The notes below the pieces were generated by a model. The model ran no database searches, had not been told where the DNA came from, and saw only the letters and a list, made by a program, of their open reading frames with translations. The translations under genes and the position numbers were made by a program. A stretch of DNA of 64,000 bases, taken from Papio anubis. Its lineage: Eukaryota > Chordata > Mammalia > Primates > Cercopithecidae. Shown here one piece after another: positions 10,886 through 22,171 of this stretch. The stretch's first letter is position 1; each line of letters starts with the position of its first letter. The stretch is from positions 36,541,376 through 36,605,375 of the forward strand of contig NC_044976.1 in assembly GCF_008728515.1 (NCBI RefSeq). Reading direction: 5' to 3'.

Positions 10886-12025
10886 AGCACCAAGAAAGGT
10901 CAGATCCCCCTCCCAGGACTGGCAAGGGTTCTGGAAAGGTCAAGGCTGGTAGATGAGCATATTCAGTGGTAGATGCACTCACAGATAAGTTGGTCTTTAA
11001 ATGGCTGCACCCCTGTGCCTAACGCCCAGTGATCCTTGTGTGATCCTATTGGGTCAACAAACAAATGTCCTCACTCAACAGCATTCTCCTTCCACTGCCA
11101 CCATCACACATTTCACTTTTCTCCAGGCATAACACCCCCAGTTCCCTAATATCCCCATAACCTGCTCCTGTTACAAAACAATCCTCAGACTCCTCCCCAC
11201 TCTCACCAGCCTCCTTGGAACAAAAATCTGATTGATCAGCCAAGCTGATCTCTGCCCTTTCTGTGAAGAACTGGTCAACAGTAGCTTCATCTGCTAAAGA
11301 AGCAGGTGTTCTTAAGCCATCTGGCATGATGGTTCTGATTAGAAATGTATAATGGCAGGTCCAGCAAGTATGGTACCTTGGTATAGAAATACGATCTTTG
11401 CAATGGGTTTTATGCAGTTGAAAGTAACATACTCACACTTCTGTAAAAGCATTCTGCAAATTTAGATGTTCTTTCCCTTTATTTCTCTACTTGGTAAGAT
11501 ATTCCCTTATTTGTACTTTTTGGTACATTTTATCTTCAGTGGGCACTTGGTAAATGCCAAATGAATGGACAAACACCTCAGTGAGTGAATACGTATTGCA
11601 AACATTGGATTTTTCTTTGTAAATTTATCATAAGCCAACTGTCCCTTGCTAATGCCAAGACTGTCTTGTGAATATTGACCTTAGCCGGAGCCCTGTCTTT
11701 GGATATAACACAGAGGAAAACATGTCCTTGATGAACAAAAAGTTTCACTAAATCTAAGTGTCCAAGGGTGCTCTATTTTCCAATGCCTGGAGGGTCACCA
11801 CTCTGTGGACTATCTTACCCTTCCCTCCCCTATGGTGGGACAGTGACCCCCAGCCCTGCTCTACAAGCCCAGGGGTTGACTTAGGAGGCAAATCTTTAAA
11901 CGCATGCCTTGCCAGGACATTCTTCAGCACTTCCTCCTACCAAAGGGTGTCATGGGGGAAGTCACAGTGCTGGCTGAAGCATTAGGCTGGTGCCCATCAG
12001 AGTGACCAGCCTCCTGCAGAATCCA
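10886..12025. other. Unique sequence, no gene seen
   Basis: A 93-codon minus-strand frame at 11046-11327 is acidic (runs such as GEESEDCF) and overlaps no repeat that I know. I do not recognise it and would not call it a gene. 11500-11620 has a weak L2 3' UTR flavour. Confidence 0.35.
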
Positions 12026-12029
12026 GCTC

Positions 12030-12560
12030 ACTGCCTTCCTGCCATTGATTTGGCTGGAATCTTTATTGTCTGCTCAAATGTAATTAAAGAGTCCTCTGAT
12101 GGTGCCAATTAAAGACTCGGAGGGACGGGAGCCGGTGCTCACGGCATCACATGGTGCTGCGCGGTGAAGCTGTAAACATCCATTAGCCATTACAGTTCTC
12201 ATTAGTCCTTGAAAAACAACTCATTAGTGTCCATAGAACTGACAGGTAAATACAGCTAATGGGCTAAATCTATCAATAAATTCATTGTGTGCAAAATCAG
12301 GGTTTCTGTCATTGTGCTGCTTGCGGTGACTAATCAGAAGGTTAAATACTCCTCCTGCAAAAATATATATAAGTTGCAAAGCACTTAGCCTGATAGACTG
12401 TGAAAAAATGGCATGTGAGAAACTAATGAAGACATCAAAGGCTTTATTTATACGTAGGGTGGGTTCATTTCAAGTTCAGGTTGCTATGAACTGTCACAGC
12501 TGTTTAGCTGAGACTAAATTTTAGAAAGCATATTGATTTGTTTTAATTTAAACGGGGCAG
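12030..12560. promoter_or_regulatory. Candidate conserved enhancer-like block
   Basis: This 530-bp stretch is repeat-free and has dense TAAT or ATTA cores: taattaaag at 12081-12089, ccaattaaag at 12105-12114, then cattagcc, cattagt (twice), gctaatggg and atcaataaattc. It also retains CpGs (tgctgcgcggtg near 12160), which is unusual in decayed DNA. Function is inferred from texture, and no gene target can be named. Confidence 0.35.
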
Positions 12561-13800
12561 TTTACAAAAGCTGCTTGAATCTGAAGTTATTCCAGAAATG
12601 ATTGCTCAGTGCATGGTTGGGGGGAGGTCTGTGCTTGCTTCTCCAGCCGCCCCAGGGAACATCTCCAGAGAAGTTGCTCATCCTGCTGCTGTTGGGGTGA
12701 AGGGATCCCATCAGTGAAGGACTGCAGAGTTGGACACACTCTTCGGGCACATCTGCCTCCACCACCTTATGGTGCAGAGGGGGAAACTGATGCCCAGGTC
12801 CAGGGTAATTTGATATATTGGTGGCAGAGCCCAGGTCTGTTAGACCATTGCCTCCCTGCCTGACGTTGCCTGTTTCTCTCCAGAGAAACCATAATGCTTT
12901 TGAGATGGGCAGAGTCCCTGAAAGATGGGGCAGTCACCCTGGGTATCTGCTCTACTTCTCTACCCTTGGCCATCTCCACTGCAGCTGCAGCTACCTTAGT
13001 CTAGGAGTGCCACAACTTCCTATTGTCTATCCAGCTCAGCCTCTGCCCTTGGACTTCTGTGCTTTGGGGATCAGTGGAAGTTCAGCTGCTTCCTTTTAGC
13101 TAAGAAACTTCCATCTCTAGCTGACTTTTTCCCAGCCCTCTGCTAAAATGCTCTTCTTTTGACCTTGTGAAATGTGAGGAAGGACTTCCTCACAAAAGGA
13201 TAAAGCATTAGGAAAGAGGTTATAAACCGGTCCCTGGTAAGCTATGTTGACCTCTCTGCCCAACCTGCAGGATTTTCAAAATTTGAATTTGTAATCAGGA
13301 TTAAAACCGGGTGATTTTACATAAGAATTTGGCATCCCAGCTTCTTTTGGGAAATCTGAAGATCTGGCCACACTGGGCTTATTGCCTGCCTGGCCCAGGT
13401 CCCTGGAGCCCTTCAGATGCGGCCTGTGCTTTCCCCACACCCCCATGTCCTCCGAGCCCATTGCCCGAATTAGAACAGAGCAGCACCTTCTTTGATGGCC
13501 ACAGTGAATGCCACCATTTGCTGATACCTCCACAATGTCTTCGGAATGTCCCAGGTCACTCTGTGTCACTAGCTTCAGATCTAAACCCCAGGCAGGGACA
13601 GCTAGCTGACTGTTGGGGTTCACCTTCTGCTTCAGCGGTAGGGGTTAAGGAGAGCAAGTCCCTGTGGTTTTAGCTCCCGGCATGCAGAACAGGCCCTACC
13701 CCCCACGGGACTCCCAGAATGGTGGATACCAAATCTGAGAAGGGTGTTCAGAGGTCAAGCAGTTATAGAGAGAAGTGTTCACTCCAGCTCCTAATGTGTC
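12561..13800. other. Mostly unique sequence, no gene seen
   Basis: Apart from a weak minus-strand MIR piece (about 12770-12850, 'agggggaaactgatgcccag', 'ggtggcagagcccaggtc'), I recognise nothing. The frames of 115-120 codons at 13276-13673 overlap on opposite strands and look like chance. Confidence 0.4.
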
Positions 13801-13814
13801 TTCCTAAAACTGCT

Positions 13815-14548
13815 TTTGTTTTCCCCAGTTCATGCTTCTTGAAGCTTCTCTTAAAGAAGCGAATCTAAGCACATGGTTCTCCTGCATAGAAGACTTCACT
13901 GTCCTCCCACTGTTTTTAAGACAAAGCCCAGAGCCCTTGCAATGCTGTGCAAGGCTCTCAGCTCTGGCCCTGCCTCCCTCCCGCGCTGCATGCATGCCCC
14001 TCTTCTCTTCCCTCTGCTCCAGCATCAGTGACCTTCTTTTGGTCCTTCCAACAAGTCTTACTGGCTCCTCCCTCCTGATGGCTTCAGCACCCTCTGTTCC
14101 TCCCAGACTGGAATGTTGTTTTCCAGATATTTGCATGTGCAGCTCCTTCGTTCCTGGCTCTGCAAGCTTCTTCTTTCCTCGCAGCATTGCTAAGCTGATC
14201 CTGGGGCCTCTATGCTTGCTATTCCTCCTGCTTGGAGTGTTTTCCCTGGATCTTTCCATTGCTGGCTCCATCTCCTCACTCAGGTGCCAGCCCAAATATC
14301 ACCTCCTCAGAAACTCTTTTGCAACAACCTCTCCCATCCCGTCACTCTTCTTCATGGCATTGAGCGTGGTCTGAATTAATATAATTTCCTTGTTTGAGTT
14401 CTTGGCGATTTTCTAAATTGCCTTCCTGCGTAGAATACAAGCTTCATGAGAGCATGACGTTGTCTCTCTTGTTCACAGGCACACCCTCTGTGACTTGAAG
14501 AATGCTTGCTCTGAGAGTTGTTCAATAAATAACTGTCAAATGAATTGC
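13815..14548 (+). mobile_element. L2 fossil, 3' third including the UTR
   Basis: 'ccctgcctccctcccgcgct', 'cttctcttccctctgctcc', 'ctgcttggagtgttttccct', 'atatcacctcctcagaaact' and the terminal 'ttcaataaataactgtcaaa' follow the L2 3' region in order. The 180-codon plus-strand frame at 13832-14374 lies wholly inside it and is a fossil remnant. Confidence 0.85.
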
Positions 14549-14639
14549 ATCAAAGAGCACTGGAGCTGGAACGAAACTTGGAGATGACCTGAGCAGACAT
14601 TCTTAGTTGTCATAAGGGCACCAAGGCCCAAGAGACCAA

Positions 14640-14950
14640 CTCGATCAGAAAATGAGCAAAGAAGAGGAAAGGCAAGTCATAGAAACAAAGACAAGATGCT
14701 CAACCTCACTAATCATCAGGAATATACAAATTAAAGCCGCACAACACCACTGTGACCCATCAATTTGGCAAAAACTTAAAGTGTTGGAGAGGATCTGGGA
14801 AAACGAGAAGGCCATGTCCCAACCACTTTGGACAGCAATTCAGCTGTATCTAGGGAAACTGAAAATGCATATGCCCTGTCAAGGAACAGTTCTATTCCTT
14901 GTGTCTGATCTAGAGAAACCCATGTGTACGGCAAAGATGCACATACAGAT
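14640..14950 (+). mobile_element. Old L1 fragment (L1M), ORF2 3' end region
   Basis: 'atgctcaacctcactaatca', 'caccactgtgacccatcaat', 'gtgttggagaggatctggga' and 'ccactttggacagcaattca' follow the plus-strand L1 ORF2-to-3' UTR order. The copy is highly diverged. Confidence 0.75.
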
Positions 14951-14954
14951 GTTC

Positions 14955-15205
14955 ATTCATTCAACACATGATGATTATGCACCTGCTACATGCTTAACGT
15001 GGTAGGGATAGAACAGCAAACAAGATGCCCATTACTCCTCTTATCACATACCTTACCATCTACTCGGGGAGAGTCAGCTAATAATCAATCAATGATTAAA
15101 CAGGTTAAACCAAGTGCATGTTGGATGGCGGTTAAGTGCTGTGGAGTAAAGTTAAGTGAGATGAGGGGGAAAAGGAGCCTGAAATGGCTATGTTGTGTAG
15201 GGCAG
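14955..15205 (-). mobile_element. L2 (3' end part), continues at 15548
   Basis: 'cattcattcaacacatgatg' and 'gctacatgcttaacgtgg' are the minus-strand L2 3' terminus, followed by 'gcggttaagtgctgtggag'. The element is interrupted by an MLT1 LTR and resumes at 15548. Confidence 0.8.
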
Positions 15206-15547
15206 TGCTATGGACTGAATGTGTCCCCCAGATTCATGCTGAAGCCTTAATCCCCAATGTAATAGTCTTTGGAGGTGGGGCCTTTGGGAGACAATTAGGT
15301 TTGGATGAGGTCATGGGCATAGAGCCCCCATGATGGGATTGATGTCCTTATAAGGGGATGGACAGACCCGAGCTCTTTCTCTTCCTGCCATGTTAGGACA
15401 CAAGGAAAAGGACCCTCAATAAGAAACCTACCACGCTGGCACCCTGATCTTCAACTTTCAGCATCCAGAACCATGGGAGTAAATGTTTGTTGTTTAAGCC
15501 ACTCAATCTTTGGTATTTTGTGATAGCAGCCTGAATTGACTAAGATA
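15206..15547 (+). mobile_element. MLT1A-like LTR inserted in L2
   Basis: It starts 'tgctatggactgaatgtgtc' and ends 'attgactaagata', with the internal 'gaggtggggcctttgggag' and 'gcatccagaaccatggga' boxes. The flanks 'ggcag' (15201-15205) and 'gggag' (15548-15552) match at 4 of 5 bases, which fits the 5-bp ERVL-MaLR duplication. Confidence 0.9.
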
Positions 15548-16216
15548 GGGAGTTAGGGAAGGCCTCTCTGATAAAGAGACACTCTGAAAGAGTGAAGCAT
15601 CAAGATATGACTGTGGGAGGGGAGGGGGAGTATTTTGGACAGAGAGACCAAGGCTCCCTCCAAAGGCCCTGAGTTGGAAGCGGGGCTTGATGAATTTGAG
15701 GAACAGCAAGCGAGCCGCTGTGGCCAGAGCGGAGAGAGCTGGGGTTGGGGGAGGGGGGGAAGAGATGACATTGGATGGGTGGTTAGGTCCCAGCTCATAC
15801 AAAGCCCTGCCAGCCACTGTAGGGCTTTTCGCTTTTACTCTGATTGAGATGGGAAATCATTGAATAGAGTGAGAACACAATCTCACAGTGTTTTACAAAG
15901 ATCACTCCAGCAGCTGTGGCTGTGCTGAAAACAGACTGGGGTAGGGCAAGGCTGGGAGAAAGTGGAGGACCCTTACAATGCTTCAGGTGGCGGATGAAGG
16001 GGGCTTGAACGAAGTGATGGTGATGGAGATGTATCCACGATCGGTGCTGGGTTGGTGTGGAAGGTACCACTGACTGGATTTGTTGAAGGATTGAATAGAG
16101 AGTGTGAGTAGAAGACAAGAGACTACATTGGCTCCTTGGTTTTTGGCTTGAGCACCTGGAAGCCTGAACTACCATTTTTGAAGGTGGCGGAAGACCATGT
16201 GCCTAACTGGATTCAG

Positions 16217-16257
16217 TGTGTGTGTGTGTGTGCGTGTGTGTGTGCGCGCGCGTGTGA
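16217..16257. repeat. (GT)n / (GC)n microsatellite
   Basis: The GT run is interrupted by 'gcgtg' and 'gcgcgcgc', a strong Z-DNA type alternating tract inside the L2. Confidence 0.95.
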
Positions 16258-16780
16258 ATGTTAAATCTAATAAAGGCTATTAGTCATTCAAGCAAAGCTG
16301 TCAAGAAGGCAGCTGGCCTTGTAAGGCTGGAGTTGAGTGGGGAGGTCAGGATGGGTGGTGGGAACATGGGAGTCAACCAGGTGTAGATAGTGCTCAGACC
16401 TGTGGGGCAGATGAATTGCCCTGGGAACGAGCACAGGCAGTGAAGAGAAGAGGTCTAAGGGCTGAGTCCTGGGACCCACCATCGTCTAGGGCACAGGAAG
16501 AGAAAGAAATCAGAAAAGAAGGCTAAGAAGAAATAGCCCTTCTCAGAATGAGCACTAAGAAAGAGGGAAGGGAGAAGAGTTTCCAGGAAAGAGGAATGCT
16601 CCCACGTGCCACATGACAGCAAAGATTCCGCACGATGAAGCTTGAGAGCTGGCTGTTGGATTTGGCCACATGGAGGTCACCAGAGGCCTTGCCAGAGCAT
16701 TTTGTGGAGTGGGCTTGAGAGAGAATAGGAGGAGAGGATGTGTAGGTGTTGAGTAAAAGCAATTTTTGGAGGAGTTTTCT

Positions 16781-17083
16781 TCCTTTCTTTTCTTTTCCTT
16801 TCTTTCTTTTTTTTGGAGTTTTGCTCTTGTCACCCAGGATGGAGTGCAGTGGCACTATCTCTGCTTACTGCAACCTCTGCCTCCCAGGTTCAAGTGATTC
16901 TCCTGCCTCAGTCTCCTGAGTAGCTAGAACTACACACACACGCCACCATGCCTGGCTAATTTTTGTATTTTTAGTAGAGACGGGGTTTCACCATGTTGGC
17001 CAGGTTGGTCCTGAACTCCTGACCTCAAGCGATCTGCTCGCCTTAGCCTCCTAAAGTGCTGGGATTACAAGTGTAAGCCAGTA
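16781..17083 (-). mobile_element. Alu (AluS), full length
   Basis: The T/C-rich tail is followed by 'ggagttttgctcttgtcac'. The 11-bp duplication 'aggagttttct' at 16770-16780 and 17084-17094 fixes the insertion in L2. Confidence 0.95.
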
Positions 17084-17176
17084 AGGAGTTTTCTATTAAG
17101 GAGAATAGAGGTGGAATGATAGTTAAAATAGGAAGTAGAGGGTCGAAAAGTTGTTTTCATATTATTATTATTACTT

Positions 17177-17478
17177 ATTTATTTATTTATTTTTGGAGAC
17201 GGAGTCTCGCTTTGTCACCCAGGCTGGAGTGCAGTGGCGCGATCTCTGCTCACTGGAAGCTCCGCCTCCCGGGTTCACGCCATTCTCCTGCCTCAGCCTC
17301 TTGAGTAGCTGGGACTACAAGCGCCCGCCACCACACCCAGCTAATTTTTTTGTATTTTTAGTAGAGACAGGGTTTCACCTTGTTAGCCAGGATGGTCTCA
17401 ATCTCCTGACCTCGTGATCCACCCGCCTTAGCCTCCCAAAGTGCTGGGATTACAGGTGTGAGCCACTGCACCTGGCCC
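17177..17478 (-). mobile_element. AluY, full length
   Basis: 'ggagacggagtctcgctttg' and 'aagctccgcctcccgggttc' are AluY-type. ATT-rich repeats on both sides ('attattattactt') serve as the target duplication. The tail is an ATTT tract. Confidence 0.9.
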
Positions 17479-17599
17479 ATTATTATTACTTTTAAGATGA
17501 TGTGAGTTATGATGTGTTTGTTGGCTGGCGGGAACAATCCAGCAGAAAGGAAAAGATCTAACAATGCGGGAGAGTGAAGGAAGGATTACGGAATAATTT

Positions 17600-17695
17600 T
17601 TTTACAGCAAAAATTTAGAAAGAGCCTAAATGCCCATCAAGAGTGGGATAGATAAATAAAATGTGTTCTATTCAAAGTGATGAGATTCTATACCG
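17600..17695 (+). mobile_element. L1 3' fragment
   Basis: 'agcctaaatgcccatcaaga', 'gggatagataaataaaatgtg' (split around 17650) and 'gtgatgagattctata' recall the plus-strand L1M 3' region. The copy is short and diverged. Confidence 0.55.
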
Positions 17696-17699
17696 CTGA

Positions 17700-18235
17700 C
17701 TCATTGCCTGGAGGAAGAAATCTCAATAGCAAGAATGGATTCCAGCACTGCACCTGCTTCACTGATGTTCGTGCCAAGAACCCTTGTCCTGCAGACCCAA
17801 ACGCAGATCACACAAGGCCCAGGTCCCTGCCTCTGTGGTCCCCAGACACCTTCACCTATCCTGGGGAGAGGACGGTTGTGTCTGAGGCTATCTTGGAAGA
17901 TCTTCCTTCTGGTTGCTTTGGTCAAAAGAATACAGCATGCTGATGATACAAATAAAAAAAAAAGTAGCTACTAATTACGGAGTGTTTTACCAACTCCTTG
18001 CCCTCCTGGGTCTTACCTTCTAGATGGACATTAAACAACCCATTCTCACAATTACTGATTTTAGTTATGATGAAATGATGAATGGTATCAAAGAGGGTCT
18101 TGCCCAATCTAGAAAATCAAGAAATGTGGCTGAAGCTGAAAGCAGAAGAGTGAGCATAAGTCAGCCAGGCAAAGTCTGGAGAGAGGAGGGGAGGAAGTAG
18201 GGGGAAAGAACATTCTCAGCAGAGGGAATATCATC
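17700..18235. other. Unique sequence, no gene seen
   Basis: No gene or clear repeat is seen. The purine-rich right part (18120-18235) may be remote minus-strand L2. Confidence 0.35.
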
Positions 18236-18237
18236 CT

Positions 18238-18308
18238 TCCGTTTATTCCACAAGAAGTTCCTAAGCGTCCGCTATGTCCTAGGTGCAGGGGTGCATGAGT
18301 GAATAAGG
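18238..18308 (-). mobile_element. L2 3' terminus fragment
   Basis: 'ccgtttattccacaagaagt', 'gctatgtcctaggtgcaggg' and 'gagtgaataagg' match the reverse complement of the L2 end. Confidence 0.65.
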
Positions 18309-18340
18309 TGCTCCTTCCTTCCTTCCTTTCTTTTCTTTTC

Positions 18341-18416
<76 letters not shown>

Positions 18417-18434
18417 TTCTTTCTTTCTTTCTTT

Positions 18435-18482
<48 letters not shown>

Positions 18483-18485
18483 TCC

Positions 18486-18549
<64 letters not shown>

Positions 18550-18687
18550 TTTCTTCCTTCCTTCCTTCCTTCCTTCTTTCCTTCCTTTCTTCCTTTCTTT
18601 CTTCTCTTTCCTCTCTTTTTCTTTCTCTCTCTCCCTCCCTCTCTTTCTTTCTTTTCTTTCTTTCCTTCCTTCCTTCCTTCTTTTCTC

Positions 18688-18736
<49 letters not shown>

Positions 18737-18807
18737 TCTTTCCTCTCTTTCTTTCTCTTTCTTTCTTTTTCTTTCCTTCTTTTTCTTTGTCTCTCTCCTT
18801 CCCTCCC

Positions 18808-18871
<64 letters not shown>

Positions 18872-18893
18872 GTCTTTCTTTCTCTTTCTTTTA
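18309..18893. repeat. (TTTC)n microsatellite, about 585 bp
   Basis: A nearly pure CTTT/TTTC tract with short TTCC and CTC interruptions. The plus-strand 205-codon 'FLSFF' frame here is an artefact. Homopurine-homopyrimidine tracts of this length can form triplex DNA and are usually highly polymorphic and hard to assemble. Confidence 0.98.
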
Positions 18894-19012
18894 GTGGTAT
18901 TTCAGTTTACTTGTAGAAGTTATTTTATAAATAAATGCATAAATATGTACATATTTCATGGTAGAGTGTACTGACTAGGAGACATTCATGCTACTTTAAA
19001 AAACCCATTTTA

Positions 19013-19313
19013 GACTGGGCATAGTGGCTCACGCCTGTAATCCCAGCACTTTGGGAGGCCAAGGTGGGCAGATCATGAGGTCAAGAGATCGAGACCACCC
19101 AGGCCAACATGGTGAAACCCCATCTCTACTAAAAATACAAAAATTAGCTGGGCGTGGTGGTGCGTGCCTGTAGTCACAGCTACTTGGGAGGCTAAGGCAG
19201 GAGAATTGCTTGAACGTGAGAGGTGGGGTTGCTGTGGACTGAGATAGTGCCACTGCACTCCAGCCTGGCAACAGAACGAGGCTCTGTCTCAAAAAACAAA
19301 ACAAAACAAAACG
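19013..19313 (+). mobile_element. Alu (AluS), full length
   Basis: It runs from 'gactgggcatagtggctcac' to an AAAAC-rich tail. The flanks 'aaaaacccattttag' and 'aaaaaccattttatt' form an approximate target duplication. Confidence 0.93.
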
Positions 19314-19324
19314 AAAAACCATTT

Positions 19325-19585
19325 TATTATCTATTTACTTATTTTTACACAATTTTTTTTATTTCAAGATTTTGGGATACAGGTGGGCTTTGTTTACATG
19401 GATGAGTTCTGTAGTGGTGAGTTCTGAGATTTTGGTGCACTTATAATATGTAGTCTTTTATCCCTCGCCCCCCTCCTACCTCCCCCACCAAATCCCCAAA
19501 GTTCATTATATCATTCTTAGGCCTTCATGTCCTCATAGCCTAGCTCCCACTTATAAGTGAGAGCATATGCTGTTTCCAGTCATTA
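19325..19585 (-). mobile_element. L1 3' UTR (L1MA/MB-like), 5'-truncated
   Basis: 'gattttgggatacaggtggg', 'ccctcgcccccctcctacct' and 'agctcccacttataagtgag' are the reverse complement of a primate L1 3' UTR. Only about 260 bp was inserted, a normal 5' truncation. Confidence 0.85.
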
Positions 19586-19589
19586 CTTT

Positions 19590-20330
19590 CCTGGGGCTGC
19601 CATTCTAGTGAGAGAGACAGAGAAGAGAAGTGGCACACAAATGGCCCATGGTTTCAGTGAGTGATAAGGGCTATGAAGATAGTAAATCAGGGTAATGGTT
19701 AGGGGAGAGGAATCGATTAGTATTTTAGACGGTATTTAGTATTTAGTATCAATTAGTATTTAGGTGGTTAGAAAAGGTATTGAGGGCCAGGCGTGGTGGC
19801 TCATGCCTGTAATCCCAGCACTTTGGGAGGCCGAGGCAGGAGGATCATGAGGTCAGGAAATCGAGACCATCCTGGCCAACATGGTGAAACCCCGTCTCTG
19901 CTAAAAATACAAAAATTAGCCAGGCATGGTGGCGGGCGCCTGTAGTCCCAGCTACTCAAGAGGCTGAGGCAGGAGAATCACTTGAACCCAGGAGGCAGAG
20001 GTTGCAGTGAGCCGAGATCTCGCCACTACACTCCAGCCTAGAGACAGAGTGAGACTCCGTCTAAAAAAAAAAAAAAAAAAAAGAGGTATTGAGAAAGAGA
20101 TGACTTCTCACCCAAGACGTGCCTTGCAAATGTGCTGGAAGAGTGTCTCCAGCATAAGAAACCACAAGTGCAAATGCCTTGAGGTGGGAACAAGCTTGTC
20201 ATGTTCAGAAACAACTAGAAGGGCAGTGTGACTGGGCCCACGGACTAGGTGGAGCGAGGTGAGATTATGGTTACAGAGAGAGGCAGGGGCCAGATCATGT
20301 AGGGCCTTGTAACAGCATTTTAACCTTCAG
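19590..20330 (-). mobile_element. L2 fossil with a nested Alu
   Basis: 'ccattctagtgagagagaca' and 'agggctatgaagatagtaaa' left of the Alu, then 'gtgcaaatgccttgaggtgg', 'gggcagtgtgactggg' and 'atcatgtagggccttgtaac' right of it, follow minus-strand L2 order. Confidence 0.85.
19785..20082 (+). mobile_element. Alu (AluS/Y), full length
   Basis: 'ggccaggcgtggtggctcat' to a ~20-base A tail. The duplication 'gaaaaggtattgag' / 'aagaggtattgag' flanks it inside the L2. Confidence 0.95.
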
Positions 20331-22171
20331 TAATTCTAGGTTTTAGCTGAGCTGCAGAATCAAATGGAATATTTCTTGGAAAAAGTCCAGGATCCCCAGG
20401 TTCTCAGTGAGAAAGTGGGCTGTGGCTGGTTTGGTTTGCCTCCGCTGCAGAGGCAAAGAGGTTTTCAGTGCCCCCCTACACTTCCAGCCATATATCTTAC
20501 CTTATCACTCCCGTCCATTTAACATGAGCCATATACTCTACTCCAGAGGAGAACTCTCACTTAATTAATTTTAGATTTAAAGCAACAAGAAGTCCTTATA
20601 TTAAAAACGGAGTGGGGGGAGAACAACTTGTTAATTAAAATGTCAGTTAGGGTGTTCCTGGCGAAAACTATGATTAGTGGGTGTTTCCTTTGGTTACAAG
20701 CCCTTATGCTTTGATATTTCGTGTGTGAATTTAAAGAACCTTACGCATGTGCCCAGTACCCAGAGACAGGCTACATTTTATGGTGGTTTCAGTGGGTCGT
20801 TCTGTCTGCAAATTCCAGCGTACTCCAGGTCTTCTGGGATTGCACCCCATAACCCCATACCTCTCACCTTGGAGTGGTCCTCTGTCGCTCATCATATGCC
20901 ACGTCTGCCTGGCAGGCTCTTGCTCTCTTCTGTCTTTGGAAAACCTACCTATTCACCCTTCAGGGATTAGTGGCATCTTTTTCAAAGCCTTACTAGATCT
21001 CTCATTCAGAAATATTTTCTCCCTCCTATGTGCCTTCAGAGATTGCCTACATCTTTGTTAGAATCTTTGTGACAAAAAAAAAAAAATTGTGAAAGGACAA
21101 AGTTATTTATCGTTTCTCTCATCCAGCTATCTTCTAAGATGGGTGGAGTCCATGCAAGCTTCTTTGTTTGCTGTGCTGGGTGATGGGTGTGGGAAGGCTG
21201 GCCTGGAAACACTGGGGGAAGTATATGCCCACGGTCTCTTCTTGAGCAAAGGAAGAGCTGTAGATAGGCCTGGGGGAGTGGTGGTGGTGTAGATCCGGAG
21301 GAACTGCAGCCAGCGTAAGAGGGAGACTGAAGTAGGGGATGCAATCGGGAAGAGCCTGCTAATGTCTGCAGAGGAAGTGTGAGGGGCTCTGCAGAGGAAA
21401 CAATGTTTCAGGGGGGACTTTTGTTAAGGTGGGCTATGTAAACCTCTGTTTTGTCTCCCAATGCCATCTTTAGTGAAACTTATTGTTCACTAAGCCTTTG
21501 TGGAATTGGATTAAATTGTTTCCAGAAGGATAAGTATCAAGAACTGCAAAGGATCTGTGATTCACTTTACATACAGCATCAGAAGTCAGCCTGCTGCGGT
21601 GTCATGGATGCTGGCTGGGGACATGGGACTCCTAAGTAAGACACAAAGGACTTTATGACTCACAGCAATAGCAGTAGCCAGATTGTCAGCATTTGTGCTG
21701 TTCCCCAAGTTCCAATTCCCGCAGGGTGACACAAAGAGAGCCACTTAACACCTGCAGCAGGGGCTGCAAGTTTCATTACAAGAAAGGAACCCCTAGCCTT
21801 GGGAACCCAAATCTTTTATAATGAGTAAGTACGCCTGCTTGATATTTGCCCTGGAGAGACACATTTTTATTACTTAAGACAACCAACCAAACTTCCTGTT
21901 GCTTTGGAGGGAAACTATCCCTAGTTTCCAAAACTATTTGTTATACAAACACCCTTTAAAAGATAGTCCCAAAGGCAGTCAGTGCCTTTGCTTGCAAAAT
22001 GTGTAGAAATGCAAGAGACCCATGGAGAACAGTCTCCCTAGAGTACGATCCAGTGCTGATCCCTGCTTGAAAGTCAGTGTTGGATGAGAATAGAGGATGT
22101 TTATGAGGCCTTAGTGGCACCCGGGTTATGAGCTTTTACAGTATGCTTTTAAAAGAAATTAGTTTATTTTA
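20331..22171. other. Unique sequence, no gene seen
   Basis: No repeat is named and no exon is visible in about 1.8 kb. 20560-20720 is AT-rich with 'cttgttaattaaaatgtcag' and could be a small regulatory block. The frames (up to 104 codons) carry no known motif. Confidence 0.4.

Larger units (their letters stand above)
15548..17600 (-). mobile_element. L2, long minus-strand copy with nested insertions
   Basis: The minus-strand L2 is traceable from 'agggaaggcctctctgataa' through 'aagatcactccagcagctgt' and 'gagtcctgggacccaccat' to 'gatttggccacatggaggtc', and beyond both Alus to 'gggaacaatccagcagaaag'. This covers the 3' UTR and much of the RT region over about 1.4 kb of L2 sequence. A GT repeat (16217-16257) and two Alus (16781-17083, 17177-17478) interrupt it. 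Confidence 0.85.

Noticed and set aside
11046..11327. 93-codon acidic minus frame as an exon
   Set aside because: Looks somewhat protein-like but has no family that I know, no clear splice sites and no neighbours to join. Left as unknown.
12100..12180. CpG island
   Set aside because: Only a handful of CpGs over less than 100 bases.
13832..14374. 180-codon plus and 163-codon minus frames
   Set aside because: They lie inside a decayed L2, occupy both strands, and carry no intact domain.
18299..18916. 205-codon plus-strand open frame (FLSFF repeats)
   Set aside because: It is the translation of the TTTC microsatellite.
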